This document shows, one piece after another, positions 38,004-47,124 of a stretch of 64,000 nt of DNA. How positions within the stretch are numbered: the first letter of the stretch is position 1; each line of letters opens with the position of its first letter. The DNA comes from Saccharomycopsis fibuligera x Saccharomycopsis cf. fibuligera (Eukaryota > Ascomycota > Saccharomycetes > Ascoideales > Saccharomycopsidaceae): assembly GCA_001936135.1 (NCBI GenBank), contig CP012817.1:124001-188000 (forward strand), given 5' to 3'. A model generated the notes under the pieces. It was not told the DNA's origin. It did no database searches and saw only the letters and a program-made list of their open reading frames with translations. Made by a program: the position numbers and the translations under genes.

Positions 38004-38779
38004 TTTGTGATTGTGAAGTTGTGAGAGAGTATATATATGTAGGTGCGTTGAGATTAGAGATTATAAAATGATTAGATATAGTCGCGTCATTTAATTAATT
38101 TCAATTTATTTCGTTTTGTTCTGCTTTGTTTTATGATTTTCGCAGTTCAATAAATTTTTCAAGCGCGTCGCGGGGCCGCATGTGACATTCACTTAGAAAC
38201 GCGATAGAAACCACACAAAGACAGCTTCATAGCAAACAGTGATACAAGATTCCCTGTAATAACGAATCGAAAAATAGTATTACACAAAAAGTCCTCAAGA
38301 GATTTGTAGCAAGACAGTTCTTGAATTGCAAAATACTTTCTCAAAGACTTTTTACAAATGTGATTGTTTTTTTTATTTTTATTTATTTTTATTTTACTTT
38401 CATTTTATCTTTCTTTTAAAAGAGAATATAACTGTGAAATTCTCTATATTATTTTTTTTTATTGTGATATGGATCCTTAAAAGAACTAGAGAATATGATC
38501 ATGGCCAAATTTGAGCTTAGGCACAAAAATCAATGCTTTGGTCTCCTTCATCGTGTGCTTTGAAAACCTGACCATCCTATGTATTCTAATCTCAGCTTCT
38601 TTCAATCTTCAGTCGTGGTATCGTTAATTAGGATCGCCACGCTCAAACTTTTACTCCAACTCTTGTCGTAAAAGTATATAGTAAATCTGATATACACATT
38701 AATACTACCGTATAGCCCTGACATGAAATACGGAAACAAAGCATAAATGGACTGTTCAATCAAGTAGGCTTCACGTAAA
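38004..38779. promoter_or_regulatory. RFA2 promoter and TFA1 3' flank
   Basis: 776 bp without a supported gene. RFA2-proximal CGCG-containing words are GTCGCGTCA near 38081, GCGCGTCGCG near 38163 and ACGCGA at 38199. They are MCB-like but none is a perfect ACGCGT. Confidence 0.5.
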
Positions 38780-40162
38780 CTACACGTCCTCAAATTCTCC
38801 AAAATCCTCATCGTCCATATCCTCATCGTCATCGTCATCTTCCTCCTCTTCCTGTTCCTTCTGTTGTTTCAATTTCTCATAATAAGCAGCCAACTCATCC
38901 GCTTCGTCTTTATTACCATCATTGTTGTCCTCAGTGGCTACAGTAGTTTCCATTGCTGGAGTGCCTAAAGCAGAAACACTTCCTGGCGCTGGCGTCGTTC
39001 CTGTGCTGCTATTGCTATTCAAATCTCCAAGATTTGGCACCACCGGTGTGCCTTCAGAGACTTCATCCTGCGGTTGTGATGGAGTGGCAGCAGTACCAGG
39101 AGTAACACTCGTACCATAATTTTCATCCTCATCAGCATCCAATTTACCCAAAGCTTGTTTGCCAACTGTGGATTCCTGGTACCAGCTCGGCAAAGCATTT
39201 TGCTCTGCTTTGTCCTGCTTCATCTTCATTCTTTCTTGTTGGCGACGTAACTCATCTTCATTATCACCTGCAATATTAACTCTGATCGTTGTAGATTCGA
39301 ATTGGTTCTTGCCGTTCTTGCCCTGGCTATTCACATATGCGGTATTCTTGTCAAACATAATACCACCACGGTTGATCTTGGTGTACAAGGCTGTACTAGT
39401 ATCATTGGCTGGCACTCTGGCTAGGAAACAGCTTTCAATACTGTTATCTTCGATGGAAACATCATCAATTTTCTTCAACCACTGCAATACTGGGTCAAGC
39501 TGACTTTTTAATTTGATGGATTTGGCGTGTTTCACTTTGGCTTGTTCTGAGAAGTCGTCTTCAATTAGCACGGTGTTACAAATATTACAATTTGCTGCGG
39601 TAAAATCGTCATTAAATAATGACTGGATATCAAGCTCAGAGTACTTCTTCTTGCACCGTGGACAAATGAAACCTTTTTCATTGGTTTTGTTAAGCTCACT
39701 GTCAACAAGCTTGACCACCGAATCAACCTTCCACTTAATAGAGTCTATTGCGACTGAGTAGTGAATAAAGAAGTATGTTTTTGTGATGTGCCGTTGAAAA
39801 TGAAAACGCGGGGTTGATTCTTTATCTTTGTCGTCTTTCTTGCCATCTTTTGAGTCTTTTGAGTCTTTACCGTCTTTATTTTGATTGGCCTCGTTCTCTT
39901 TCTCCTTTTCCTTCTTCTTGGCGTTGGTACTGGCAATCGGCTCTCGTTGCTTGTACTCTGCTAGCAACCGATCTTCCATAAGTTTTGTACAAATTGTCCT
40001 GAGCTCTTTGGGCTGAATATTTAAAAGAATTCGCAAGTCATCTTCGGAAAGCACCTTGTGCCAAAGAAGCGCCTCCAATACAAGAATGTAAGGGGTGGAG
40101 TAAAAGCCTCTGGCGATAATGCGGAGCAAAGAACTGATGGCCTCCTCCTGATCAGTGGACAT
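38780..40162 (-). CDS. TFA1: TFIIE large (alpha) subunit
   Basis: An RNA polymerase II general transcription factor that recruits and stimulates TFIIH. The 460-aa protein (482 in S. cerevisiae) has an N-terminal winged helix (about 5-80, IARGFYSTPYILVLEALLWHK). A Lys/Asp-rich insert lies at 82-115. A zinc ribbon with CPRC (167-170) and CNIC (192-195) follows, then a Ser/Thr/Gly-rich linker and a strongly acidic C-terminus (EEEEDDDDDEDMDDEDFGEF), the TFIIH-contact type region. It is divergent from IRC20 with 280 bp between start codons. Confidence 0.94.
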   Translation of the reverse strand: MSTDQEEAISSLLRIIARGFYSTPYILVLEALLWHKVLSEDDLRILLNIQPKELRTICTKLMEDRLLAEYKQREPIASTNAKKKEKEKENEANQNKDGKDSKDSKDGKKDDKDKESTPRFHFQRHITKTYFFIHYSVAIDSIKWKVDSVVKLVDSELNKTNEKGFICPRCKKKYSELDIQSLFNDDFTAANCNICNTVLIEDDFSEQAKVKHAKSIKLKSQLDPVLQWLKKIDDVSIEDNSIESCFLARVPANDTSTALYTKINRGGIMFDKNTAYVNSQGKNGKNQFESTTIRVNIAGDNEDELRRQQERMKMKQDKAEQNALPSWYQESTVGKQALGKLDADEDENYGTSVTPGTAATPSQPQDEVSEGTPVVPNLGDLNSNSSTGTTPAPGSVSALGTPAMETTVATEDNNDGNKDEADELAAYYEKLKQQKEQEEEEDDDDDEDMDDEDFGEFEDV

Positions 40163-40442
40163 AATATACGTATGTGCAGGTATATGGTACGGTAATGAAG
40201 ACGATAATCAATAATTTGGGATGTTAGAAAGTGCTCTTGTCTATTTGTATGTAATAATCTTCTGCCCGTTATAACAAAACCAGATAAACTTTGGCTGAAA
40301 AAGCGTCATGTGCCCTGGTCGCCACCCGATTCTCTCGGTGGAAGCGATGATGATGATAGTGATGATGGTAATGAGGCAGTCATCAAATCTATAAGCACTA
40401 GCCAACTAGGACTACGGAACTCTCTGCTTACAGCATGCCACA

Positions 40443-43400
40443 ATGACATCCAGCAGCGCATCCTCGAAACCCATTGGTATTGCTCTCGACGAGCGCTATT
40501 TCCTAGACATTGCGCGCTTCGTTGCAGCTCATGCTAGCGACCAAGTCAGGGCTACGCACCATCACCAGGCCAGAGATCATCATGCTGACAAAAGAGTTCC
40601 AGTGACGTTGGCTAACAGACAATTTGAGGCATCAGAGATCATATATCTCAATAATAAAAATAACGATAATGACAATGAAATCCTCAAGGACATTTTAAAT
40701 GTATTGAGTGATCTTGGAGAGGCTCACAAAAATGGTAAGCGTTGCAAATGGTTTGCGTTTAACGATTTGGGAACTACCAATAGAAACGCGGAGTATGAGG
40801 TTACAATACAGAACTTGCATTTTAAAAAGTTAACTAGTAACTATGACTATGATGGAAATGAAGGTCAAAGACACAACGGGACTTTCGGTAGAAATAAGCG
40901 AAGAAAGATTTCAAACTCGCGGCACGTCAATATCAGTAATAATGATAATGCTCCTACTTATAACAATTTCAGCAGCATTTCTAGTACTACGGAACATGAG
41001 GTCATTGCAAACGACTCGTTATTCACTGTACTGAAGACAACTAAGCACAAGAAGCCTACTGTATTGCTTTCTATAGATTTGGATATGCTGCTCAAAACAA
41101 ATACAACAAGCAGTAGCAAGAATAGGAAGAGACAGCCACTCTTGAAAGCACAGATATTGAAAGAATTGGAGTTTTTGGACTTGAATCCGTCAGCATGTAA
41201 GAAAAATGAGAACTTGGTGCTCTCATATCCGGCGTTGCGTGTTAAGTTCAAACGGATCTCAACTCATGAGTTGGAAATGTCGTTATCACTAGAGTATTCC
41301 ATTAAAGTGTATGAAAGTTTTATCAGCACTTCATTATTTACTCCAGATGTTATATTGCTTTTGAATGACTTGATAGTCGGGTCTTCTGATGTGAATGACT
41401 TCCAAAATAGTAGTAACAGCAGTAATAATAGTACTATTCAACCCATGCCAACATATTACCAGCGTGGCTACGAATTTCTTAACGATTGGAATCCAGTGGG
41501 CAGCAGCGCCATGGATGGCAATAAATTTGAACAATATTATGGCGACATTATAAAGCACAAGAACTTGCGACTTAGCACCAAAGTCAAACACATTTTGCAG
41601 AATATAAACAACCCTAGTGGCAAATTGTTTTACAATTTATTGACAGAATATGCAGCAAAGTTCAGGCTTCCTCCAATGCTAAACAACACACCACCTCAAC
41701 TTTATGACGAAAGCGGAAGTGAAAATGGCGTTGATAATAAGCCAGGATCCAAAGACAACAGCAATAATCATATGCATGACACAAACAAGAAGAATGCCCT
41801 AAGAATACCGGGGTTAGAGACTAACTTATTTAATTTCCAAGTGGAAACATTGCTTTGGTGCTTAGATAAAGAGAACGTTGATTATGATCTTGGTTCAAAT
41901 CGGGTTTCCAATCGCCCGTATTTTGAAATGAGGCTATTTTGTAGACTGAAACTCCGGCGAGAGCCATTATCTTCTAGCAGCTCTTGGTACGAAATTGGAA
42001 TATCAAATGAGCATTTGTTTGAGTACAATTATAACTATTTATCAAAAAAAATTGACAAGGTCGTATTTGGTTGGGTGCGAATTGGTATCGAATCCTCCAA
42101 ATTACCTACAAACTACAACTACGAGGTTCTTGATTCTAATGAGTTTTTTGAGGATTTGGTTCCTTCAAAAATTTATTGGTTCAACAAGTACACTGGTAGT
42201 TTGATTTCCACATTTTCACTCGTCAAGTACATGCAAGAGAATTTTCAAGAAGTATTGCCTGATTACACAAAATTTCCCATTGATAAGCAACACACGGGCT
42301 GTGAGGCAGGCTTACAAAATGGAAATCATCAATTGCAAAACGGTAGCTCATTAACTACTGTGCATCGGCCAGAATATTTTGCTCAAAATTTGTTATCAGA
42401 AGAAATGGGGCTTGGTAAGACCATTGAATTATTAGCCTTAATTCTCACGAACCAGCGCAAAGACTTTAAGCAAGTCACAGTGAATGATGGATCTATCACC
42501 GCTAGTGTGATTGATGATGACAATTATGTATTTGATGAGGTGACAAGTCGATATGTGTTAAAGCTGAAAACTACTCTCATAATTTGCCCAGATTCAATTT
42601 TGGATCAATGGATTCAAGAAATGAATCGGTTTGCTCCTTCGTTAAAAATCATGAAATATGACGGGTACGGCCAATTTTATAAGAATTTTGCCAAGTTGGA
42701 CAAACAGAAAAAAAAGCAGAAAAAAAGCAAACCACAAAAGTTCGTGGTGAAGTTAAAATTTAACCGAGAAAAGCTTATCCAGGTTGATGATAATGATAAC
42801 AGAAAGAAAAAAATCTTGGTTAATTATTCTACTTTCGGGCATAAAACAAGCTCAGATTTGAAGTTCGTCTCCTTGCTAGATCAAGAAAATTCAAACTGCT
42901 TAAATACCGAGCCTTTCAAGTGTTTGCCTAACGTGCAAGTTAAGAATATCAACTTGCAAAATGAAACATATACTGTTCCGGTGATTCGAGGCACTGATTA
43001 TCAGCAGCAATATGAAGAACTTCACGAAGATGAAGACCATATTATTCTTCATGATGATGAAGGGGGAGTGCATAATATAGATCTGAATGAAGAAACTTTG
43101 AAAGAAATGCTTAAAAAAGATTTGATGAAAAATATAGAATCTAGCCATAAAAGAGTGGCTTTTGAATTGTCACAGTACGACATTATTGTTGCAAGTTATC
43201 AAGTTGTTACTAAAGAACTTCATTATGCACAATTTAACCCCAATGTGAGGCCAACAAGAGCTGCTGCTAGGAATGCTAATCGAATCAACAGCACAATTAA
43301 AAACAGTGAAAATACACACAACAAACGTAATAGCGGTAACAGCAATGATGGTATTGAGCATAATGGTATTGTGCTTTCCACTAACCGTCATGATTATTCT

Positions 43401-46400
43401 TCACCGCTAGTGCTTTTGCAGTTTTGGCGAATCATGCTCGATGAAGTACAAATGGTTTCTTCTGTAATTAGCAATGCCGCCAAAACATGTCGTATTTTTT
43501 CAAGATGTCACTCATGGGGAATCAGTGGTACTCCCATCAAAAAGGACCTTAACGATATTATGAGTTATTTTCAATTTTTACGGATAGTGCCATTCAATAA
43601 TGATCAGCAGCAAGGAACTGCTTCTCGCAAAAACCATCAATTTTGGAATATGCTTTTGCAAGAGAAACCTGCATCTATTGACTTCTTGAAGTTGGTAATG
43701 GGGCTAGCCATCCGGCATGATAAAGCTATGGTGAAAAACGATATTCGTTTACCAAAGCAAAATAGAGTATTGATCACCTCAACATTCACCGCTGTTGAAC
43801 AAGATAATTACATTGCAGTTTTCAAAGAGTTTCTTCAAGAAGCTGGGCTCAATGCTGAAGGAGGACCGGTAGTCGAAGACTGGGTACCTAATCCACACGT
43901 AATGCGCAAGTACCTCACATATTTGCGAAAAACTTGCTGCCATATTGATTTGGGCAGTAAAAAGGTTTTTAGAAATAACGGGGTGGCAATGTCAATGGAT
44001 GATATTTTGAAGCGGTTCGTGGAGGAAACAAAGAGCAAGATCAATGAGTTGGAGAAGGAGAATATTGTATTAATACTTGAGATGGGCGAAATCAGAGAAC
44101 AGCTAAAGGAACCGTACCAATTTAAAAAAGTGCTTAGAGATAATATTCATCTGGTAATTGATAAGATTACTGTTTTGGAAAATGAAATTGAGGCTGATCA
44201 GAGAGTAAAGGAATTGGCTAAAAAGGAGAAGAGAATGAAGTTAAAATATCGAACCGAAAAAGATGAAGATAAAGATAAAGATGGGGATCTGGAAGTGGAA
44301 AGTTTTGATGATGAAGATGATGAATCAAAGTCATCCAAGAAAACTGTGTTACGTAGCTGGCATGGATTATTACACAAGTTTTATTTTTTTATTGCTAATT
44401 CTCACTTCCAAATTGCTGAGATACATAGAAAAGCTCTCAAACTCCCTGAAGAAGAGTTACTCAAGATCCTCAAAACTTATCAAGGTGACAACAAGGAAAC
44501 AAAAATAGAAATCAACTTTTCAGAAAGCGACATGTTTGATGACCAGCTCAGAGACGATAGTTTGCAAAAATTTGTTAAGAACAAAATTCTCGAAAATAAG
44601 TACTACAAGACAGCCGAACTACTTAGAGACAAAATGCTTATTTCAGCGTCTGAGAAAGCCATCGAAACTATTACTTCATATGAACCACAAAAAAGCAAGC
44701 TCAAAATTAAGCCCCTCCAAGTCAAAAATGTGGCACCACCAACGTTAAAAAAAGTGGATCACCGCGATTTGAAACTTTTTTATTTCAAACTAATTACAGT
44801 AGTTGATGAGTTGGATACACAAGCCAAGCAGTTAAATGAGTGGCTTACGGAGTTGTCGCATATTTTGTTTTCTCCTTTAATTGCCGAAAACAATAGTGAT
44901 GATAATAATGGTGGTCAAAACGATACTGTTGGTGGTGAAGAATATGATAAAACCATTGTTGATCAAGAAAAAGCTTTCTACTTGCTTTCAGTGCTCGAAG
45001 TTTGTTTTAAATACCGTGATGCGTTGCTTAATGGATTCAATAATACGTTTTCAAGTAATATGGCATTTGGTACTGGGGTCATAGAGCAGCCAATTTTTGA
45101 CAAAGATTCGATTGTCGATCCTAAAGGGAAAAAAAACACCAAAAAAAATGTCAACAAGAGTATCAATGCTGCTAGCAGTCGTGGTGAGGGTAAAGGAGAG
45201 ATTAATATTCAGGCCGAGACTGAAACTAATGAAGAGTTAGAACTATTCAAGGAAAATTTGAAGCAGACAATGCAGCAAATTCGTCCAACAATTTGCCAGG
45301 AAGGTGCTAGTAAAGAATTTTGCTTGAAGCATGTTGCTGCTGAAATTAAGACAATAGAAAATGATATTGGGTCTTCTCGATTAATGAGTGCTGAAATTGA
45401 AGCCATTAAAAACACTCAGGGAAAGTTGGATAAGATCTATAACAGTGAAGTCAAAGCCTTTAACGAAATTAGCAAAAAACATATGCATATGCTTAATGTC
45501 CTCTTTAACATTCGGGCCAGTTATTTTAAACAGTTACAAGCAATATCTGACACAGTGCAGCCCACTGATTTTAATAAATATCCTAAAAACGTGGAGGACA
45601 TCAGTGAGTTACCATCAGTCCAGTTTGCTGATCAGCTCAAATTCATTGACGAGAAAATTATCCAGCCCCGCATTGACTACAATAAATCCAGTATTTCCAA
45701 ATTGCATAGTAGAAGTCTTTATTTAAATTCTTTGCGGGACACAAATACTAATGATGGCGGAGTCAACGAAGAAGAAAAATTTTGTATTATTTGTCAGTCA
45801 CCAATAGTCTTGGGGGTGCTTACTGAGTGCGGGCATCATTACTGCAAAGATTGTCTTGATGTATGGATGAACAAGAATAGACACCGGAACTGCCCTTTAT
45901 GCAAAGCTGAAATCAACAAGAACACTGTGTATGAGTTTACATTCACTAAGCAGAATTTGGAGGTTGGGCTCATTTTTGATGAAAAGAAAGCAAATGAGGA
46001 AGATGAAAAGAGCAGTGCTACTGGCAAGGGTCCCGGTGGCGGAAAAGAAAGCAAGTTTTTATTTTATAAGCCACTTGACGATAAAGAATTTAACACTATT
46101 AATGAAGTGAGTTTGGAATCTAGAAGCAAATATGGTGCCAAGATCAATACTATTCTTAAATTGGTTAAATGGCTCAAAGAAAATCAAAATGTACAAATTG
46201 TTGTGTTCTCACAATGGGAAGATTTTTTGAGAATTGTGGCAACTGCATTGCAAGAGAATGATATCAAGTTCTTGGGAGTACGAAAAAGCAGTGAAACGGG
46301 TGTTGGTGCTGGTAACACAGTTAATTACAATCCTTTTGCCAGTGGTTCCAATAGCAAAAGACTGAAAAAATCGACTATCAACAAGAAGATGGATATCAGC

Positions 46401-46871
46401 GATATTAACAGATTTAAATACGATTCATCAATTACTTGCTTTTTGCTTAATGCTCAACAGCAAGCAGCAGGGCTCACGTTGGTGAATGCCACACATGTCA
46501 TTCTTTGTGAGCCATTAGTTAACACTGCACTTGAATTGCAAGCTATCAATCGGATCCATCGTATTGGACAAAGATACGAAACGACAGTATGGATGGTGGG
46601 TATTCAGGGCAGCATCGAGGAGTCGATTATTAATTTATCGACAAAGAAACGGATTGACCAACTTTCAAAATTAAAACAAAACAAGAACGAGATTAATAGT
46701 CATTATCTGAACCTTGTCGGTGATATGATGAGCGAGGATAATAGGGAAGATAATCAGCTTGCTGTGGATAGCATTGACTTAATGGGGGAGACGGATAAAC
46801 TTATTGACAAAACTGGCGGGGAGTATGTGCCTGTAGACGAATTATGGGAGTCGTTTTTTAGCAAGCGCTGA
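40443..46871 (+). CDS. IRC20: Irc20-type Snf2-family ATPase with RING finger
   Basis: A large nuclear ATPase and putative E3 ubiquitin ligase linked in S. cerevisiae to recombination control. At 2142 aa it is far longer than the S. cerevisiae protein (1556). ATPase motif I is SEEMGLGKTIELLALIL near 650, motif II is LDEVQM near 998 (DEVQ instead of DEAH), and GISGTPIK follows. A long helical insertion holds a C3HC4 RING at about 1780-1826 (CIIC, CGHHYC, CPLC). Helicase C is at about 1890-2060 with QQAAGLTLVNATHVI and INRIHRIGQ near 2034. This RING-within-Snf2 layout is shared with SHPRH-type proteins. Asn-rich inserts explain much of the extra length. Confidence 0.93.
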   Translation: MTSSSASSKPIGIALDERYFLDIARFVAAHASDQVRATHHHQARDHHADKRVPVTLANRQFEASEIIYLNNKNNDNDNEILKDILNVLSDLGEAHKNGKRCKWFAFNDLGTTNRNAEYEVTIQNLHFKKLTSNYDYDGNEGQRHNGTFGRNKRRKISNSRHVNISNNDNAPTYNNFSSISSTTEHEVIANDSLFTVLKTTKHKKPTVLLSIDLDMLLKTNTTSSSKNRKRQPLLKAQILKELEFLDLNPSACKKNENLVLSYPALRVKFKRISTHELEMSLSLEYSIKVYESFISTSLFTPDVILLLNDLIVGSSDVNDFQNSSNSSNNSTIQPMPTYYQRGYEFLNDWNPVGSSAMDGNKFEQYYGDIIKHKNLRLSTKVKHILQNINNPSGKLFYNLLTEYAAKFRLPPMLNNTPPQLYDESGSENGVDNKPGSKDNSNNHMHDTNKKNALRIPGLETNLFNFQVETLLWCLDKENVDYDLGSNRVSNRPYFEMRLFCRLKLRREPLSSSSSWYEIGISNEHLFEYNYNYLSKKIDKVVFGWVRIGIESSKLPTNYNYEVLDSNEFFEDLVPSKIYWFNKYTGSLISTFSLVKYMQENFQEVLPDYTKFPIDKQHTGCEAGLQNGNHQLQNGSSLTTVHRPEYFAQNLLSEEMGLGKTIELLALILTNQRKDFKQVTVNDGSITASVIDDDNYVFDEVTSRYVLKLKTTLIICPDSILDQWIQEMNRFAPSLKIMKYDGYGQFYKNFAKLDKQKKKQKKSKPQKFVVKLKFNREKLIQVDDNDNRKKKILVNYSTFGHKTSSDLKFVSLLDQENSNCLNTEPFKCLPNVQVKNINLQNETYTVPVIRGTDYQQQYEELHEDEDHIILHDDEGGVHNIDLNEETLKEMLKKDLMKNIESSHKRVAFELSQYDIIVASYQVVTKELHYAQFNPNVRPTRAAARNANRINSTIKNSENTHNKRNSGNSNDGIEHNGIVLSTNRHDYSSPLVLLQFWRIMLDEVQMVSSVISNAAKTCRIFSRCHSWGISGTPIKKDLNDIMSYFQFLRIVPFNNDQQQGTASRKNHQFWNMLLQEKPASIDFLKLVMGLAIRHDKAMVKNDIRLPKQNRVLITSTFTAVEQDNYIAVFKEFLQEAGLNAEGGPVVEDWVPNPHVMRKYLTYLRKTCCHIDLGSKKVFRNNGVAMSMDDILKRFVEETKSKINELEKENIVLILEMGEIREQLKEPYQFKKVLRDNIHLVIDKITVLENEIEADQRVKELAKKEKRMKLKYRTEKDEDKDKDGDLEVESFDDEDDESKSSKKTVLRSWHGLLHKFYFFIANSHFQIAEIHRKALKLPEEELLKILKTYQGDNKETKIEINFSESDMFDDQLRDDSLQKFVKNKILENKYYKTAELLRDKMLISASEKAIETITSYEPQKSKLKIKPLQVKNVAPPTLKKVDHRDLKLFYFKLITVVDELDTQAKQLNEWLTELSHILFSPLIAENNSDDNNGGQNDTVGGEEYDKTIVDQEKAFYLLSVLEVCFKYRDALLNGFNNTFSSNMAFGTGVIEQPIFDKDSIVDPKGKKNTKKNVNKSINAASSRGEGKGEINIQAETETNEELELFKENLKQTMQQIRPTICQEGASKEFCLKHVAAEIKTIENDIGSSRLMSAEIEAIKNTQGKLDKIYNSEVKAFNEISKKHMHMLNVLFNIRASYFKQLQAISDTVQPTDFNKYPKNVEDISELPSVQFADQLKFIDEKIIQPRIDYNKSSISKLHSRSLYLNSLRDTNTNDGGVNEEEKFCIICQSPIVLGVLTECGHHYCKDCLDVWMNKNRHRNCPLCKAEINKNTVYEFTFTKQNLEVGLIFDEKKANEEDEKSSATGKGPGGGKESKFLFYKPLDDKEFNTINEVSLESRSKYGAKINTILKLVKWLKENQNVQIVVFSQWEDFLRIVATALQENDIKFLGVRKSSETGVGAGNTVNYNPFASGSNSKRLKKSTINKKMDISDINRFKYDSSITCFLLNAQQQAAGLTLVNATHVILCEPLVNTALELQAINRIHRIGQRYETTVWMVGIQGSIEESIINLSTKKRIDQLSKLKQNKNEINSHYLNLVGDMMSEDNREDNQLAVDSIDLMGETDKLIDKTGGEYVPVDELWESFFSKR

Positions 46872-47124
46872 GCTTGAAGTTGTTTGTACTATACACTGTA
46901 TTTCAGTTTACTGATTAGGTAATTAAAAAACCATCATTTTTTACAGTCTGATATTTTTATTGTAACAATTGTTTTGTAAAATTCTTAAAATGTGGCTACT
47001 ATAAAACAACGTGCCATAATCCTCATCACCTATCGCCGTCAACAAATTCAAGCTACCAGCTTTAACTTAAAAGCTATAACGCCGCCTTTTGAGTCAAGTT
47101 AAGCTAACTTGTCTCAAGTTGACC

